64,000 nucleotides of DNA. It comes from 66-474 sp964489055. Lineage in GTDB: Bacteria; Pseudomonadota; Gammaproteobacteria; Xanthomonadales; Rhodanobacteraceae. The stretch's first letter is position 1. Every line of letters begins with the position of its first letter. The translations under genes were made by a program, and so were the position numbers. Under the pieces are notes generated by a model, which saw only the letters and a list, made by a program, of their open reading frames with translations, ran no database searches and had not been told where the DNA came from. Below, in pieces: positions 9,901 through 18,700 of the stretch. The stretch spans positions 17,177 to 81,176 of the forward strand of contig CAZAXF010000005.1 in assembly GCA_964489055.1 (NCBI GenBank), read 5' to 3'.

Positions 9901-10529
9901 CGCAGCAGCTTCAGGAATTCGGCCCAGGCGCCGGCATCGGCGGTGCGGTCCGAATCCTGCGTGGTGTAGCGCCCGGCGGTGTCCAGGAACACCGCCTCGT
10001 CGGTGAACCACCAGTCGCAGTTGCGGGTGCCGCCGATGCCGCGCAGCGCATCCTTTCCGAAGCGTTCGGACAGCGGAAAATGCAATCCGGAATTTTGCAC
10101 CAGCGTGCTCTTGCCCGAACCCGGCGGGCCGATCACAACGTACCAGGGCAGCGTGTACAGGTTGCCGCCGCCGTGACGGCGCCTGCGCAGGGTTTCGACC
10201 GCCTCGCGAAAGCGCGACTGCAGCTGGGTGCGTTCATCCTCGCTGCGCGTGTCCTGGTCGCCGGCAGGCGGCGGCGCCTCCTGGGCGGCGACTTCGCCGG
10301 AAAGCTGTTTCGCCTTGCTGCGCGCACGCAGTTGCGAGATCTGCAAGCAGATCGCCCAGATCGCGATGATCACCACGATCACCACCAGCCGCACGATCGG
10401 GCTGGTCAGCGGCTGGCTGTCGCCGATGCCGAGGTACGGCCCGCCGAACCACACCAGCAGCGCCAGCAGGATCACCCCGATGAAGGCCCAGAACCATCCG
10501 GATTTGCACAAGCCAAGCAGTTTCTTCAT
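6993..10529 (-). CDS. tssM: T6SS inner-membrane protein TssM (IcmF)
   Basis: 1178 aa, the usual TssM length. Two N-terminal membrane segments (about 12-29 and 46-63) precede a cytoplasmic GTPase-like domain with Walker A GPPGSGKST (134-142) and a WFTDEAVFLDTAGRY switch region. A third membrane segment (LLVTVLLLAALFTSY) anchors a large periplasmic region ending in the beta-sandwich that contacts TssJ in studied systems. It sits between tssL and the tagF fusion with gaps of only 4 nt on each side, so the three are co-transcribed. TssM, TssL and a lipoprotein form the envelope complex. Confidence 0.96.
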   Translation of the reverse strand: MKKLLGLCKSGWFWAFIGVILLALLVWFGGPYLGIGDSQPLTSPIVRLVVIVVIIAIWAICLQISQLRARSKAKQLSGEVAAQEAPPPAGDQDTRSEDERTQLQSRFREAVETLRRRRHGGGNLYTLPWYVVIGPPGSGKSTLVQNSGLHFPLSERFGKDALRGIGGTRNCDWWFTDEAVFLDTAGRYTTQDSDRTADAGAWAEFLKLLRRYRKRRPINGVMVAMSVSDLLTLDATGLKAHIAAVRRRLDELGEQLRIGVPVYLVLTKCDLVAGFTEFFDNLDAEQRSQVWGMSFPVAQTMDGSAAGAFAGEFDLLIDQLNARVLDRLYDERDRNRRAAVLSFPLQMGSLREIVRQFVEGVFSSHEYGTPPLLRGVYLTSGTQEGTPIDRMMGAVARTFGLDAARVQPSGAKPRTFFVERLLKDVLFHESGFAGTDPKLERRKVLLQAAAYAGVLLVTVLLLAALFTSYGRNRAYLKQVQQAVAKYPAKADLTGAATDKTYFAQALQRLDAMDSVEAVAQQYKGHVPWLMRFGLYQGNAVGREVHGAYLRELNALLLPGVAMRFRNGLSGSADNPQALYYYLKGYLMLGEPAHRDVDQLVALTNIEWNRIFPDDTVLQQALQKQFEVLVQDPAKLRAIPLDKGLVAQARATLKTADLATLVYGNLKLKESASSDPVLNLDKELGLLGNVFRRKSGVPLSKPLPALYTQPVFKNQVDKGIAEAVDQFAKDDWVFGATHMDALSRARMQQQVLALYEQDYIKHWDGLLDDLALQPIGDIQTASAVAAKLAGPSSPLKALLKIVAENTSNMLREPGEAGDKKAEAAAKELAGRRARQKATQNALTRVLADSQGGGGNAPAAKPGDAISAHFEAIDKLTAGGAGAAPIDQTLSAIGQLSKTLLTMSDFTNAAGQPNPQLLLAQQQVEQLPSPVSTWLAALTGESQAMIASGTKSALGKQFKQAVGKNCAQFTHGRFPFNPSSSKDIPLQNFAGLFGYGGSFDQYYNQTLSKLVDASGKYWKWKSGPGAVKGPPGMLREMQLADEIKQMYFHQGSNQPQVDFSVADPQLGAGIGKFAIDVDGQAFTYSPGGATRMNMKWPGPKPGLVKVSAWDDSGNLLSTFSYSGDWALFHALHAAQLQKQSDLRYLATFNFGGHVAKLVIVAGSLKNPFLNKAVQRFRCGG

Positions 10530-10533
10530 GGCT

Positions 10534-11853
10534 TCAGCCCTCCGGAATGTAGATCAGGTCCACGCGGCGGTTGCGCGCGCGGTTGGCGGGGGTGTCCGGC
10601 GGCAGCGCGATCGGCCTGGACGCCCCGGCGCCGGTCGATTCCAGCCTGCCGGTGTCATTGAGCCCCTGGGCGAGGATCTTCTGCACCGCTTCGGCACGCG
10701 CCGCCGACAGCGCGAAGTTGTCCTTGTATTTCAACGAATGGATCGGCTGGTCGTCGGTGTTGCCGACCACGATCACGCGCCCGGGCACCTGGTTCAGGGC
10801 GGCGGTGATCGCGTGCAGCACCGGCACCACCTCGTCGCTGACGTCGACCCCCCCGGAGGCGAACATGCCGGTGGCAGCAAGCCGCACCAGCTCGCGGCCG
10901 TTGGGCTGCGCGATGATTTTCAGCTTGCCGGCCGCCGCCTCGGGCGCCAGCAACTGTTTCAGGGTCTTGTGCACCGGCGGCGGCGGGCGCGTGGCGTGGT
11001 CGGGCAGCTCCACGTTTTCCAGCCCGACCTGCGAGGTGAGCGCGCTGATCGGCGCGGACGCCGAATTCAAACGCGTGAACAGGAACAGGAATGCCGCCAG
11101 CAGGATGCAGGCCGCGGCCGCGGCGATCACCCAGAAGGGAACGTAACGGATCAGGGGATTGCGCCGGTCCTCGATGCCGCGCCAGTGCGGCGACAGTTGC
11201 GGCGCCGGCGCCGCGCGCTGGGCACGGATGCGGCGGTACAGGTCTTCCTGGATGTCGGCCAGCCTGGCGCGCCCACCGGCCTCGATCTGGTAGCGGCCGG
11301 CAAAGCCCAGCGCCAGGCCGATGTACATCAGTTCGATCAGGTCGATGTGGCGCGATGCGTCCCCGGTCAGGCGATCGAGGATCTGGAAGAATTTCGCCCC
11401 GCCGTAGCTTTCGCCGTGGAAGGTCACCAGCAAGGTCTTTTGCGACCAGCCGCTCTGCTCGCCCCAGGGTGCGTTCAGCACGGCCTCGTCGAGCATCGTG
11501 CACAGCACGTAGCGCGCTGCGGTGATGGTCTGCGCGGGGATGCCGGCGGCCTGCGCGCGGCTTTCGAAGCGCCGGATCTGGGCCACGGTCTGTTCGCGCA
11601 GGCGCGCGATGTCCGGCGGCGTCGCGCTGTGGCGCAATTCCACGCCCAGCAGCAGCAGCGGGGTCGCCGCGCGCACCAGCGGGTTGCCGCCGCGCGCCAG
11701 CATGGCGTTGACGTCGGCCGGAACCGCGCCCGATGCCGCCTGCGCCGGCGCGGCCGCGGCCGGCGGCGGCGAAGCCGCGGGCGGCGTGCCGCGCGGGCGT
11801 ACCACGGTGCGATCGTCCTGCCCATCGTCAAACGGGCCGCGCGGGGTATTCAT
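10534..11853 (-). CDS. tssL: T6SS TssL (DotU/IcmH) with C-terminal OmpA peptidoglycan-binding domain
   Basis: A 439-aa inner-membrane protein. The N-terminal tail carries a Thr-x-Val-x-Pro motif at T16 (DDRTVVRPRG). This matches the position where Agrobacterium TssL is phosphorylated (Thr14) and bound by Fha. The DotU domain (about 50-225) is followed by one membrane segment (VIAAAAACILLAAFLFLF) and a periplasmic OmpA-like domain (about 310-439) with the NTDDQP and NRARNRRVDLIY signatures. The fused OmpA domain means no separate TagL anchor is needed. The gene starts one base before the end of tssK's reading frame region, with a gap of 1 nt. Confidence 0.95.
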   Translation of the reverse strand: MNTPRGPFDDGQDDRTVVRPRGTPPAASPPPAAAAPAQAASGAVPADVNAMLARGGNPLVRAATPLLLLGVELRHSATPPDIARLREQTVAQIRRFESRAQAAGIPAQTITAARYVLCTMLDEAVLNAPWGEQSGWSQKTLLVTFHGESYGGAKFFQILDRLTGDASRHIDLIELMYIGLALGFAGRYQIEAGGRARLADIQEDLYRRIRAQRAAPAPQLSPHWRGIEDRRNPLIRYVPFWVIAAAAACILLAAFLFLFTRLNSASAPISALTSQVGLENVELPDHATRPPPPVHKTLKQLLAPEAAAGKLKIIAQPNGRELVRLAATGMFASGGVDVSDEVVPVLHAITAALNQVPGRVIVVGNTDDQPIHSLKYKDNFALSAARAEAVQKILAQGLNDTGRLESTGAGASRPIALPPDTPANRARNRRVDLIYIPEG

Positions 11854-11854
11854 G

Positions 11855-13195
11855 TCAGCTGGCCCTCACTGCCCACAATTGCAGGTCGAGTCCGGTGAAT
11901 TCGTTGCCGAAATGGAACGCGATGCCGCCCGAGGTCTTCAGCTCGCGCCACATCGCCGAGTTCTTGTCGAACTCGAAATACAGGTACCCGGAGTGATAGG
12001 GAATCTGGCGTGGCGCCACCGGCATCGCCGAAACCGACACGCCCGGAAGCTGCAGGTTCACCAGGTCGCGGATCTTCTCCACCGGCCCGATCTTCGACTG
12101 CGCGGGCAACTGGCGCCTGAGTTCCTCGGTCTTCACGTCGGCCTTGGCCGCGAGCACGAAGGCCGCGGTGTCCAGCAGCGTGCGGTCGGGCACCACCGCC
12201 ACCCACACGCCGTAGCGACGTTGCTGGATCGGAATCGGCGTGGCGGTCTGCTCCATCACCGCGCTCAGGCTGTTGCGCAGGGCGACGATCACCGGTTCGA
12301 AACTCTCCCGGAGTGCCTCGTGGCGATAGGGCGGAAACTGCGTCGGACGTTTGCCGGGAGCCGTGAACGTGGCCAGCTCGCCGGCCATCGCCACCAGCGT
12401 GCGGTACAGCACCTCGGGATGGACCAGCGGCGCCGCGGACAGGTGGGCAATCAGCGGCTGCCAGCGGTTGACCACCTGCAGCAGCAGGAAGTCGGCGATC
12501 TCCGCCGCGCCGCCACGGTCGGTCAGCGCGACCCGGCTGGCCAGCGCCTCGCCGCGCTGGTGCAGCAGGCCCAGCAGTTCGGTGAGGAAGGTCACCAGTC
12601 GCGCCGCGGCCTGGCAACTGCAGGCGCTGGGAATGAACGCCTCGTCCAGTTGCACGCGCTGGTCGGCACGGCACTCGACGATGCGCGCCACCGGGATGCG
12701 GGTCAGTCCTTCCATGGGTTGGGCTTCGGGCAGCAGCCGCGTGGCCATGCCGCCGACTTCCAGTGCCGTCATGCCGTCCACGCTGCCGGATGCGTCACGC
12801 ACCTCGGCCTCGCGCACGCGGAAGCGGAACAGCTGGTCGGCCGGGGCCTCGGGCCGGCCGCTGTCGGGCTGGGTCGGCGAGCGCAGCGGCAGAGTCAGGA
12901 ACACGGTCTGCTCGCGGCAATCGGCCGGCACCTCCAGTGGCGGCGGCAACGGATCGTCGCCGGGCATCGCGAAGGGCGTCCCGTCCGGGAACACGCCGCG
13001 CGCGTGCTTGATGCCCAGCTTGCCCACCGCCAGCAGGTCGGCTTCCAGCTCCAGCTCGTGGAAGCCCCACGCGTACGCCGACAGGCCCCCCGCGCGCAGT
13101 TCGACGAAGCGTTCGAGGTAGCGCTCCTGCTGCTGCAGGTGTTGCGGCCTGAGAAACAGCCCCTCGCTCCAGATCACCTTGTTGTTGCTTGCCAT
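11855..13195 (-). CDS. tssK: T6SS baseplate protein TssK
   Basis: A 446-aa baseplate component that links the TssEFG wedge to the TssLM membrane complex. The diagnostic N-terminus VIWSEGLFLRPQHLQQQERY is at residues 7-26. The middle is the helical head and the C-terminal neck domain ends GNEFTGLDLQLWAVRAS. Length fits the family. It lies between the FHA gene (73-nt gap) and tssL (1-nt gap). Confidence 0.96.
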   Translation of the reverse strand: MASNNKVIWSEGLFLRPQHLQQQERYLERFVELRAGGLSAYAWGFHELELEADLLAVGKLGIKHARGVFPDGTPFAMPGDDPLPPPLEVPADCREQTVFLTLPLRSPTQPDSGRPEAPADQLFRFRVREAEVRDASGSVDGMTALEVGGMATRLLPEAQPMEGLTRIPVARIVECRADQRVQLDEAFIPSACSCQAAARLVTFLTELLGLLHQRGEALASRVALTDRGGAAEIADFLLLQVVNRWQPLIAHLSAAPLVHPEVLYRTLVAMAGELATFTAPGKRPTQFPPYRHEALRESFEPVIVALRNSLSAVMEQTATPIPIQQRRYGVWVAVVPDRTLLDTAAFVLAAKADVKTEELRRQLPAQSKIGPVEKIRDLVNLQLPGVSVSAMPVAPRQIPYHSGYLYFEFDKNSAMWRELKTSGGIAFHFGNEFTGLDLQLWAVRAS

Positions 13196-13268
13196 GCCTG
13201 CGCCTGAATGTGATGTTGTGGATCAGTCCCGGCCGCAGCCGGGGCGGTTTGCCGCATCGCGGCACGGC

Positions 13269-14666
13269 TCAACCCGGTTTCGGCCGCTGCGCGCGCCGCG
13301 CGGATTTCAGTCGCGCAAGCTGGTCCTCGTAGGCGCGCGCGAATTCGTCCCCGAACAGGCGCCGGAAGCAGCCGTCCGGATCGCTCGCCAGTGTCTGGTA
13401 GTGGTCGCGGTAGCGGTCCCAGATGCGCCCCTTGCCGCCGAATCCGTGCCGAGCGCCCTCGGCCTCGCGCTCGAAACGCGCGGGATCGAAACGCTTCAGC
13501 ACCGCGTCGAAGCCCGCGCGCACCCCGGCCAGCATCGCCATCTGGTGGCAGCGGATGTCGTCGAAGGCATCCTCGAAGGCCGCCGTGCCGGTGAGGAACG
13601 CCGGGTCGGGCGCGGCCAGGATCTTGCGGATCGCCTCGTCGGTGCCCAGCGCGAACTTCAGCGGATTGTTCTCCGAGCGCTGGATCACCGTGACCGGCAG
13701 GCGGAAGGTGTTCTTGATCTCGGCGCGCGCGCGCAACACGTCCATGACGCCATCGACCACGATGTGGAAGATGGCATCGAGCTCCGGCGGCGGCGCGGCG
13801 GGGGGTGCGGCCTGCGGTGCGGCCGGCCGCGCTGGTGCCGGCGGCGGTTCCGGCGCGGGTTCGGGCGCCGGTGGCGGTGCCGGCGGCGGCACTGCCGGCT
13901 CGGGGATGGGCGGCTCGACCGGCGTCTGCGCGGCCGGTTCTTCGGGCGCCAGCGGGTCGAAATCGTCCGGCAGCACGTTGGCCGCGCGTTGCGCGTCGGT
14001 CGCCGGCGGACGGAAGTGGTCCTCCATTCCGGGCGAATGGTTCCAGCCCGAAGGCGTGGCCGGCGCTTCCGGTTGCCCCGACGGAGCCATTGGCTCGTCC
14101 AGGAAGCTCAGCGGATCGAGATTGTCGCCGCCGGCAGCGGGCGCATCCGGAATCAGGCTGTCGCCCGTACCTGCAGCGCGCGATGGCGGACTTGCCGCCG
14201 GTTCGCCCAGCCCGAAGTCGAGCAGGTCGTCGCCCGCCGCGGCGGGTGGCGGCGGGGATGCCGGCGCAACCGGTACCGGTGCGACTGCCTCGTCCGGCTG
14301 GCCCTTGCGCGGCGGTGCCTGCACGATGGTTTCGCTGTCTTCCTGCAGGCGCACCGAAATCTCGAAGTTGTCGATGCGCAACTGGTCGCCGTCCTTGAGG
14401 GCGGCCGGATCGCCCTTGATCAAGGGTGACCCGTTCAGCAGCATGCCGTTGGTGCTGCGGTCCTCGATGAAGTAGATGCCGTTGACGAACTGGATCATCG
14501 CGTGCACGCGCGACACGCCGGACGCGCTCAGCACCCAGTCGCAATCTTCGGCGCGGCCGATGGTGCCGTTGGAACCGACGAACATCTTGCGGCTGCGCGC
14601 GCCAAGCTGCGCGGCCTGGTTGCCGGTCACGGTGAGCGTGAGGATTTGTGCTTCGGGCGCGCTCAT
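13269..14666 (-). CDS. fha: FHA-domain T6SS activator (Fha/TagH)
   Basis: A 465-aa cytoplasmic protein that reads threonine phosphorylation and promotes T6SS assembly. The N-terminal FHA domain (about 28-108) has GRAEDCDW (37-44), SRVH and DRSTNGMLLNG. It is followed by its own Thr motif at T113 (SETIVQAPP). A long Pro/Ala/Asp-rich linker (about 120-310) leads to a conserved C-terminal TagH/ImpI domain (about 315-455). The start ATG at 14666 forms a 4-nt ATGA overlap with the preceding gene, which rules out the longer in-frame reading. FHA interactions with phospho-TssL and with TagF are known from other T6SS systems; here they are inferred. Confidence 0.92.
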   Translation of the reverse strand: MSAPEAQILTLTVTGNQAAQLGARSRKMFVGSNGTIGRAEDCDWVLSASGVSRVHAMIQFVNGIYFIEDRSTNGMLLNGSPLIKGDPAALKDGDQLRIDNFEISVRLQEDSETIVQAPPRKGQPDEAVAPVPVAPASPPPPAAAGDDLLDFGLGEPAASPPSRAAGTGDSLIPDAPAAGGDNLDPLSFLDEPMAPSGQPEAPATPSGWNHSPGMEDHFRPPATDAQRAANVLPDDFDPLAPEEPAAQTPVEPPIPEPAVPPPAPPPAPEPAPEPPPAPARPAAPQAAPPAAPPPELDAIFHIVVDGVMDVLRARAEIKNTFRLPVTVIQRSENNPLKFALGTDEAIRKILAAPDPAFLTGTAAFEDAFDDIRCHQMAMLAGVRAGFDAVLKRFDPARFEREAEGARHGFGGKGRIWDRYRDHYQTLASDPDGCFRRLFGDEFARAYEDQLARLKSARRAQRPKPG

Positions 14667-15220
14667 GCCTTCTTCCTGGTGCCTCCGCGGTTCGCGTCGC
14701 CGCCCAGCAGTTCCAGCGCGCGCTGGATGAAGGCCAGTCGCCGCTCGGTGTATTTCTCCGGCTCCAGCGCGGCCATCAGGTTGGCCGCGGCCACGCCGGC
14801 GCAGGCGGTGAGATGCTCGGGCGGCGGAACCGGCGTTTCCTGCCTGGCCGGCGCCAGGCTGCCATCGGCCCAGCCGGCGGTCGCGGCCAGCCAGGTACCA
14901 AGCGACTTGTAGCCGCCCGCATTGGCGAACTCGAACGCCGCGCGCCGGTTGGTCTCGTTGGGATCGCGCGCCCATTTCTCGGCCAGCGACGCCCCGGCGC
15001 GGTCCTCCACCGACAGTTTCTGTTCGCGCGCGCACTGGCACAACCAGGCCACCACGTAGCGCTTGGGCAGCAGCCTGGCCAGCAGCTTCAGGGCCGACCC
15101 GGGGTCGTCGGCATCCAGCAGGGCCTGGACGGCATCGCGCGGGGTCATGTCCTCGCGCAGCCGGGCGAGGACCTCGTCCTCGAGCTCCATCTGCGTTGCC
15201 GCCTGGGTGACGTTCAACAT
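14663..15220 (-). CDS. Conserved T6SS-locus protein, DUF6931-like
   Basis: A 185-aa helical, soluble protein without signal peptide or membrane segment. It begins MLNVTQAATQMELEDEVL and has a central segment with KRYVVAWLCQCAREQ and RRAAFEFANAGGYKSLGTW. It matches my recollection of the DUF6931 family found beside fha in T6SS loci; that assignment was not searched. It is 10 nt after vgrG and overlaps fha by 4 nt, so it is translated together with the FHA regulator and may assist it. Confidence 0.75.
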   Translation of the reverse strand: MLNVTQAATQMELEDEVLARLREDMTPRDAVQALLDADDPGSALKLLARLLPKRYVVAWLCQCAREQKLSVEDRAGASLAEKWARDPNETNRRAAFEFANAGGYKSLGTWLAATAGWADGSLAPARQETPVPPPEHLTACAGVAAANLMAALEPEKYTERRLAFIQRALELLGGDANRGGTRKKA

Positions 15221-15230
15221 GCCTGGCCCC

Positions 15231-17228
15231 TCAACCCAGCATCAGGATACCGCCGGACACCTGGGTCATGCCCGAACCCTGGACCGTGACCATGGAGCCC
15301 TTGAACGTGGCCATGCCGCTGCTCTGCGCCGTCAGCATGCCGTCGGCATTCACCTTGACCATCATGCCCTGCATTTTCAGGTTCATGCCAGCCTTCACAC
15401 CAACCTCCATGCCACCTTCGATCTTGACCGCCTGTTGGCCGTTGATCTTGATGTTCGCCCCCTTGATCTCGATGTCACCGGAGGATTTCAGCGTGATGCT
15501 GGACATCCCGCAGACCAGTTCGATCTGGTCGCCGGCGCTCAGCTTGAATTTCTTGCCGATCGAGGTCGTGCCGTTGCCGCCGACGGTCAGCTTGTCGTCG
15601 TTGTCGACCTTGTGCGTGCGATCGTTCTTGACCTCGGCCTTCTGGTCGTTCTTGATGGTGATGATCTCGTCGTGGTCGATGGTGACCGTGTGGTCGTTTT
15701 CGACCTCCTCGTGCATGTCCTTCTGCGCGTGGATGAAAAAATCCTCGCTGCCCTTCTTGTCCTCGAAGCGCAGTTCGTTGTAATCGCTGGTTTCGCCGAG
15801 CAGGCTGCGGCTCTTGATGCCGCTCTGGGTCTTGTTGTCGGGCAGCTTGTAGGGCGGCATGTTGTCGGCGTTGTAGACGCTGCCGACGATCAGCGGGCGG
15901 TCCGGATCGCCCTCGATGAAGCTGACCACCACCTCCTGGCCCACGCGCGGGTAGCTGACCGCACCCCAGTTCTTGCCGGCCCACATCGTGGCCACGCGTA
16001 CCGGGCAGGAGCAATGCGCGTCCTTCTTGTCCGGCATGTTCCAGTGGAAATTCACCTGCACCCGGCCGTACTTGTCGACCACGATGTCCTCGTCGGTCTT
16101 GCTGCCGGTGACGATCGCCGTCTGCAGGCCCACGATCTGCGGCCGGGGCGTGCGGGGCTCCAGCCGGAATGGCGTGCGGCTGGCCAGCGCGCGGAAATCA
16201 CAGTGGAAAGTCAGCCCGGCGTCGCTGCTGGATGCGTGCCCGCCGCTGTGCAGGTGGATGCTGGTACCGGTGATCAGGTATTCCTGGTTCAACTCGCGGC
16301 GCGGAAATCCGCTGAGCGTGAACAGGCAGCCAATCGTCGCGCCGCAGGACGTGGTGAGCCCGAAATAGTGCGACCGCGCAGCGGTGATCGCCTCGGCACG
16401 CACGCTGGCGTAGTGCTCGCCGACCTTCGCGACCTGGTGGGTGCCCGGATAATCGAACATGCTGCAGCTCTCATCCGGACGGTTGCCGTCGCTGTGGCCC
16501 GATGCCAGCAGCGAGGCCTTGGGGGTCAGCGGGTTGTAGTCCTTGAGCTTGACGCTGGCCGCGTCCACGCCGCGCGTGGTCTCGAAGTTGGCAATGGTCG
16601 CCTCGGAGCGAAGCACGCTGGCAAGGTCGGGGGCGTAGGGCGCCGACTTGAAGCGCTCGGCCGCCGCGTGCGCGCCGATGCCGTCGGCCAGCACCATGGT
16701 GTGCTTGTCGGCGTCGTGGGTGAAGTAGTAATAGATGCCTTCCTGCTCCATCAGCCGCTGGATGAAGTTCAGGCAGCTTTCGCGGTACTGCACGCAGTAA
16801 TCGCGCTTGGCGTAGTTGCCGGTGAGGCTGGTCTTGATATCGGTGAAGCCGGCATCTTCCAGCACCTTGCGGATGATGTCCGGCGCGGTCATGTCGGTGA
16901 AGATGCGGCAATCAACGTTCTGTTCGAGCAGCCACGGCCGCGGCACCAGCACCACCGAATACTGCGCGTAGAGCAGCGACTCGACGCTCACGATGCCGGT
17001 CTGCGAGGCTTCGCAGACCATGCCGTTGAAATGCCGCTTGAAGCCATCGTCCAGCTTCATCGTCACGGTCATCGACGAGCCCAGCAGCGAGGTGAGGTCG
17101 ATGCCAAGGTCGCGGCTTTCGAACTGGACGTGGAAGCGAAACAGCTCGCCCAGCCCTTCGTCGGCGTTCATGTCGACGAAAAGCAGGTCCTTGCACTTGC
17201 TCGAAGTGACGGTGACGGGATCGCTCAT
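15231..17228 (-). CDS. vgrG: T6SS spike protein VgrG
   Basis: A 665-aa spike trimer subunit. The gp27-like base (about 1-380) and the gp5-like OB fold with RVGQEVVVSFIEGDPDRP are followed by a repetitive beta-helix needle of short Gly/Lys motifs (GDIEIKGANIKINGQ, ending GGILMLG). There is no C-terminal effector extension, so cargo must be separate. The start ATG at 17228 overlaps the TGA of the TPR-methyltransferase gene (ATGA); a GGAG stands about 9 nt upstream. The tip would be capped by the PAAR protein encoded two genes upstream. Confidence 0.96.
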   Translation of the reverse strand: MSDPVTVTSSKCKDLLFVDMNADEGLGELFRFHVQFESRDLGIDLTSLLGSSMTVTMKLDDGFKRHFNGMVCEASQTGIVSVESLLYAQYSVVLVPRPWLLEQNVDCRIFTDMTAPDIIRKVLEDAGFTDIKTSLTGNYAKRDYCVQYRESCLNFIQRLMEQEGIYYYFTHDADKHTMVLADGIGAHAAAERFKSAPYAPDLASVLRSEATIANFETTRGVDAASVKLKDYNPLTPKASLLASGHSDGNRPDESCSMFDYPGTHQVAKVGEHYASVRAEAITAARSHYFGLTTSCGATIGCLFTLSGFPRRELNQEYLITGTSIHLHSGGHASSSDAGLTFHCDFRALASRTPFRLEPRTPRPQIVGLQTAIVTGSKTDEDIVVDKYGRVQVNFHWNMPDKKDAHCSCPVRVATMWAGKNWGAVSYPRVGQEVVVSFIEGDPDRPLIVGSVYNADNMPPYKLPDNKTQSGIKSRSLLGETSDYNELRFEDKKGSEDFFIHAQKDMHEEVENDHTVTIDHDEIITIKNDQKAEVKNDRTHKVDNDDKLTVGGNGTTSIGKKFKLSAGDQIELVCGMSSITLKSSGDIEIKGANIKINGQQAVKIEGGMEVGVKAGMNLKMQGMMVKVNADGMLTAQSSGMATFKGSMVTVQGSGMTQVSGGILMLG

Positions 17229-18700
17229 GCGATTGCACTCCCCCCCAACGGCGGTTGGCCAGACTCCGCGCCGCACCCTGCATCCGCGTCCGCTGACGAT
17301 ACCAGATGCGACGGGGGCTTCGGGGTCTCGGCGCGCCGCGCGCGCACCACCCAGCCGGGTACCGGTTCGCCGACTTCCTTGCGCAGCGCGGCGGGGGTGA
17401 TGTCCAGGTCCACGAACCCGGCTTCGCCGAGCACGCTCTTTATATATGCATCACTGTGCCGGTAGCGCCCGCTGGCCGACAGGCGGTAGCCTTCGCCATC
17501 CACTGCCTCCAGCGAAAACACGAACCAGCCGCCGGGGCGCAGCGCCGCATGGGTGGCACGGGCGACCGCCGCGAGATCGCCGAAGTACACCAGCGTGTCG
17601 GCCGAGACCACGGCATCGAACGCATCGGAGCGTGAGCCCAGGAACTTCGTCAGCTCGGCCACGACCAGCTCGTCGTAGTCGCCGCGTGCGCGCGCCTTGG
17701 CGACCATCCCGGCCGAAAGGTCCACACCGGCCAGACGCCGCGCCCACGGCCGCAAGCCCGGACCACACAGGCCGGTGCCACAGCCCGCGTCCAGCACGTC
17801 CAGGCTCGTCGCCGGCGGCGGCAACACCTCGGCCAGCGCCTCGACCAGCACCCGCGGCGCGCGGTATTCCAGGTGCTGCAGCAGTTGTTCATCAAAACTG
17901 TCGGCGAACCGGTCGAAGGTATCGCGCACGTAGTCGTCGCCCGCGCGCTGCGGCACCTCGGCGCCGCCCATGGCCGCCAGCATGTGGCGCGGGACCGGGT
18001 TTTCCGGATCGCGCGCCAGCCAGTCGCGGTATACCTCGCGCGCCTCGGCGGGACGCTTGAGCATGTACAGCGTGACGGCAAGCTCGTGCAGGGCGCTCAG
18101 CCAGTGCCGGTCCAGTTCGTAGCTGCGACGGAACAACTGGGCCGCCTGCTCCACGTGTTCGGTGGACTGGGCCTGGCTGCGCAGGAACAGGCCCATCAGG
18201 TAATGCGCGCGCGCGCTGCGCGGCGCCGCTTCCAGGAACCGCCCATAGGCCGCGAATGCCTGCGGCACCCGGCCCTGCGCATCCAGCACCACGCCCAGGT
18301 TGCCCAGCGCATCCAGGTGCCCGGGCCGGCAGTCCAGGGCGCGCCGATAGCACGCCTCGGCCTCGGCAAGGCGTCCGCACTCCTTGTGCACATTGCCGAG
18401 ATTGTTGTGCGCATCGGCGTGCCCTGGCGTGATGGCCACGGCCGATGAAATCAGCTCGACCGCCTTGTCGCTGTTGCCACGCTGATGTTCCAGGACGCCC
18501 AGGAAATGCAGTGCGTCGGGCTGCCCCGTCTGTGTTGCCAGCACCTTCCTGTACAGCCGGTCCGCCGCGTCCAGCTTGCCGCCCCGGTGCGCCTCGATGG
18601 CCCGGTTCAGCCAGGCGCGCCAAGACTCTCCCGCGCGCCGGGGCGCCGGTCGCCGCTGCACCGACGCGCGTCGCGCGGATTTCGCGCCACGGCCCTTCAC
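17225..18700 (-). CDS. TPR-repeat SAM-dependent methyltransferase between PAAR and vgrG
   Basis: A 491-aa protein. Residues about 35-240 are tandem TPR repeats (for example AHNNLGNVHKECGRLAEAEA). Residues about 255-470 are a class I methyltransferase with motif I DVLDAGCGTGLCG (301-313), SADTLVYFGD and LRPGGWFVFSLE. No signal or membrane segment is seen. The GTG start at 18700 overlaps the PAAR TGA (GTGA), and its TGA overlaps the vgrG ATG, so PAAR, methyltransferase and spike are translationally coupled. TPR-methyltransferases of this build act on proteins or metabolites; the substrate here is unknown. It could be a chaperone, a modifier of cargo or spike, or an effector. Confidence 0.85.
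   Translation of the reverse strand: MKGRGAKSARRASVQRRPAPRRAGESWRAWLNRAIEAHRGGKLDAADRLYRKVLATQTGQPDALHFLGVLEHQRGNSDKAVELISSAVAITPGHADAHNNLGNVHKECGRLAEAEACYRRALDCRPGHLDALGNLGVVLDAQGRVPQAFAAYGRFLEAAPRSARAHYLMGLFLRSQAQSTEHVEQAAQLFRRSYELDRHWLSALHELAVTLYMLKRPAEAREVYRDWLARDPENPVPRHMLAAMGGAEVPQRAGDDYVRDTFDRFADSFDEQLLQHLEYRAPRVLVEALAEVLPPPATSLDVLDAGCGTGLCGPGLRPWARRLAGVDLSAGMVAKARARGDYDELVVAELTKFLGSRSDAFDAVVSADTLVYFGDLAAVARATHAALRPGGWFVFSLEAVDGEGYRLSASGRYRHSDAYIKSVLGEAGFVDLDITPAALRKEVGEPVPGWVVRARRAETPKPPSHLVSSADADAGCGAESGQPPLGGSAIA

Noticed and set aside
7389..10661. A 1090-codon rightward frame opposite tssM
   Set aside because: It lacks any recognisable domain, and tssM on the other strand is complete and conserved.
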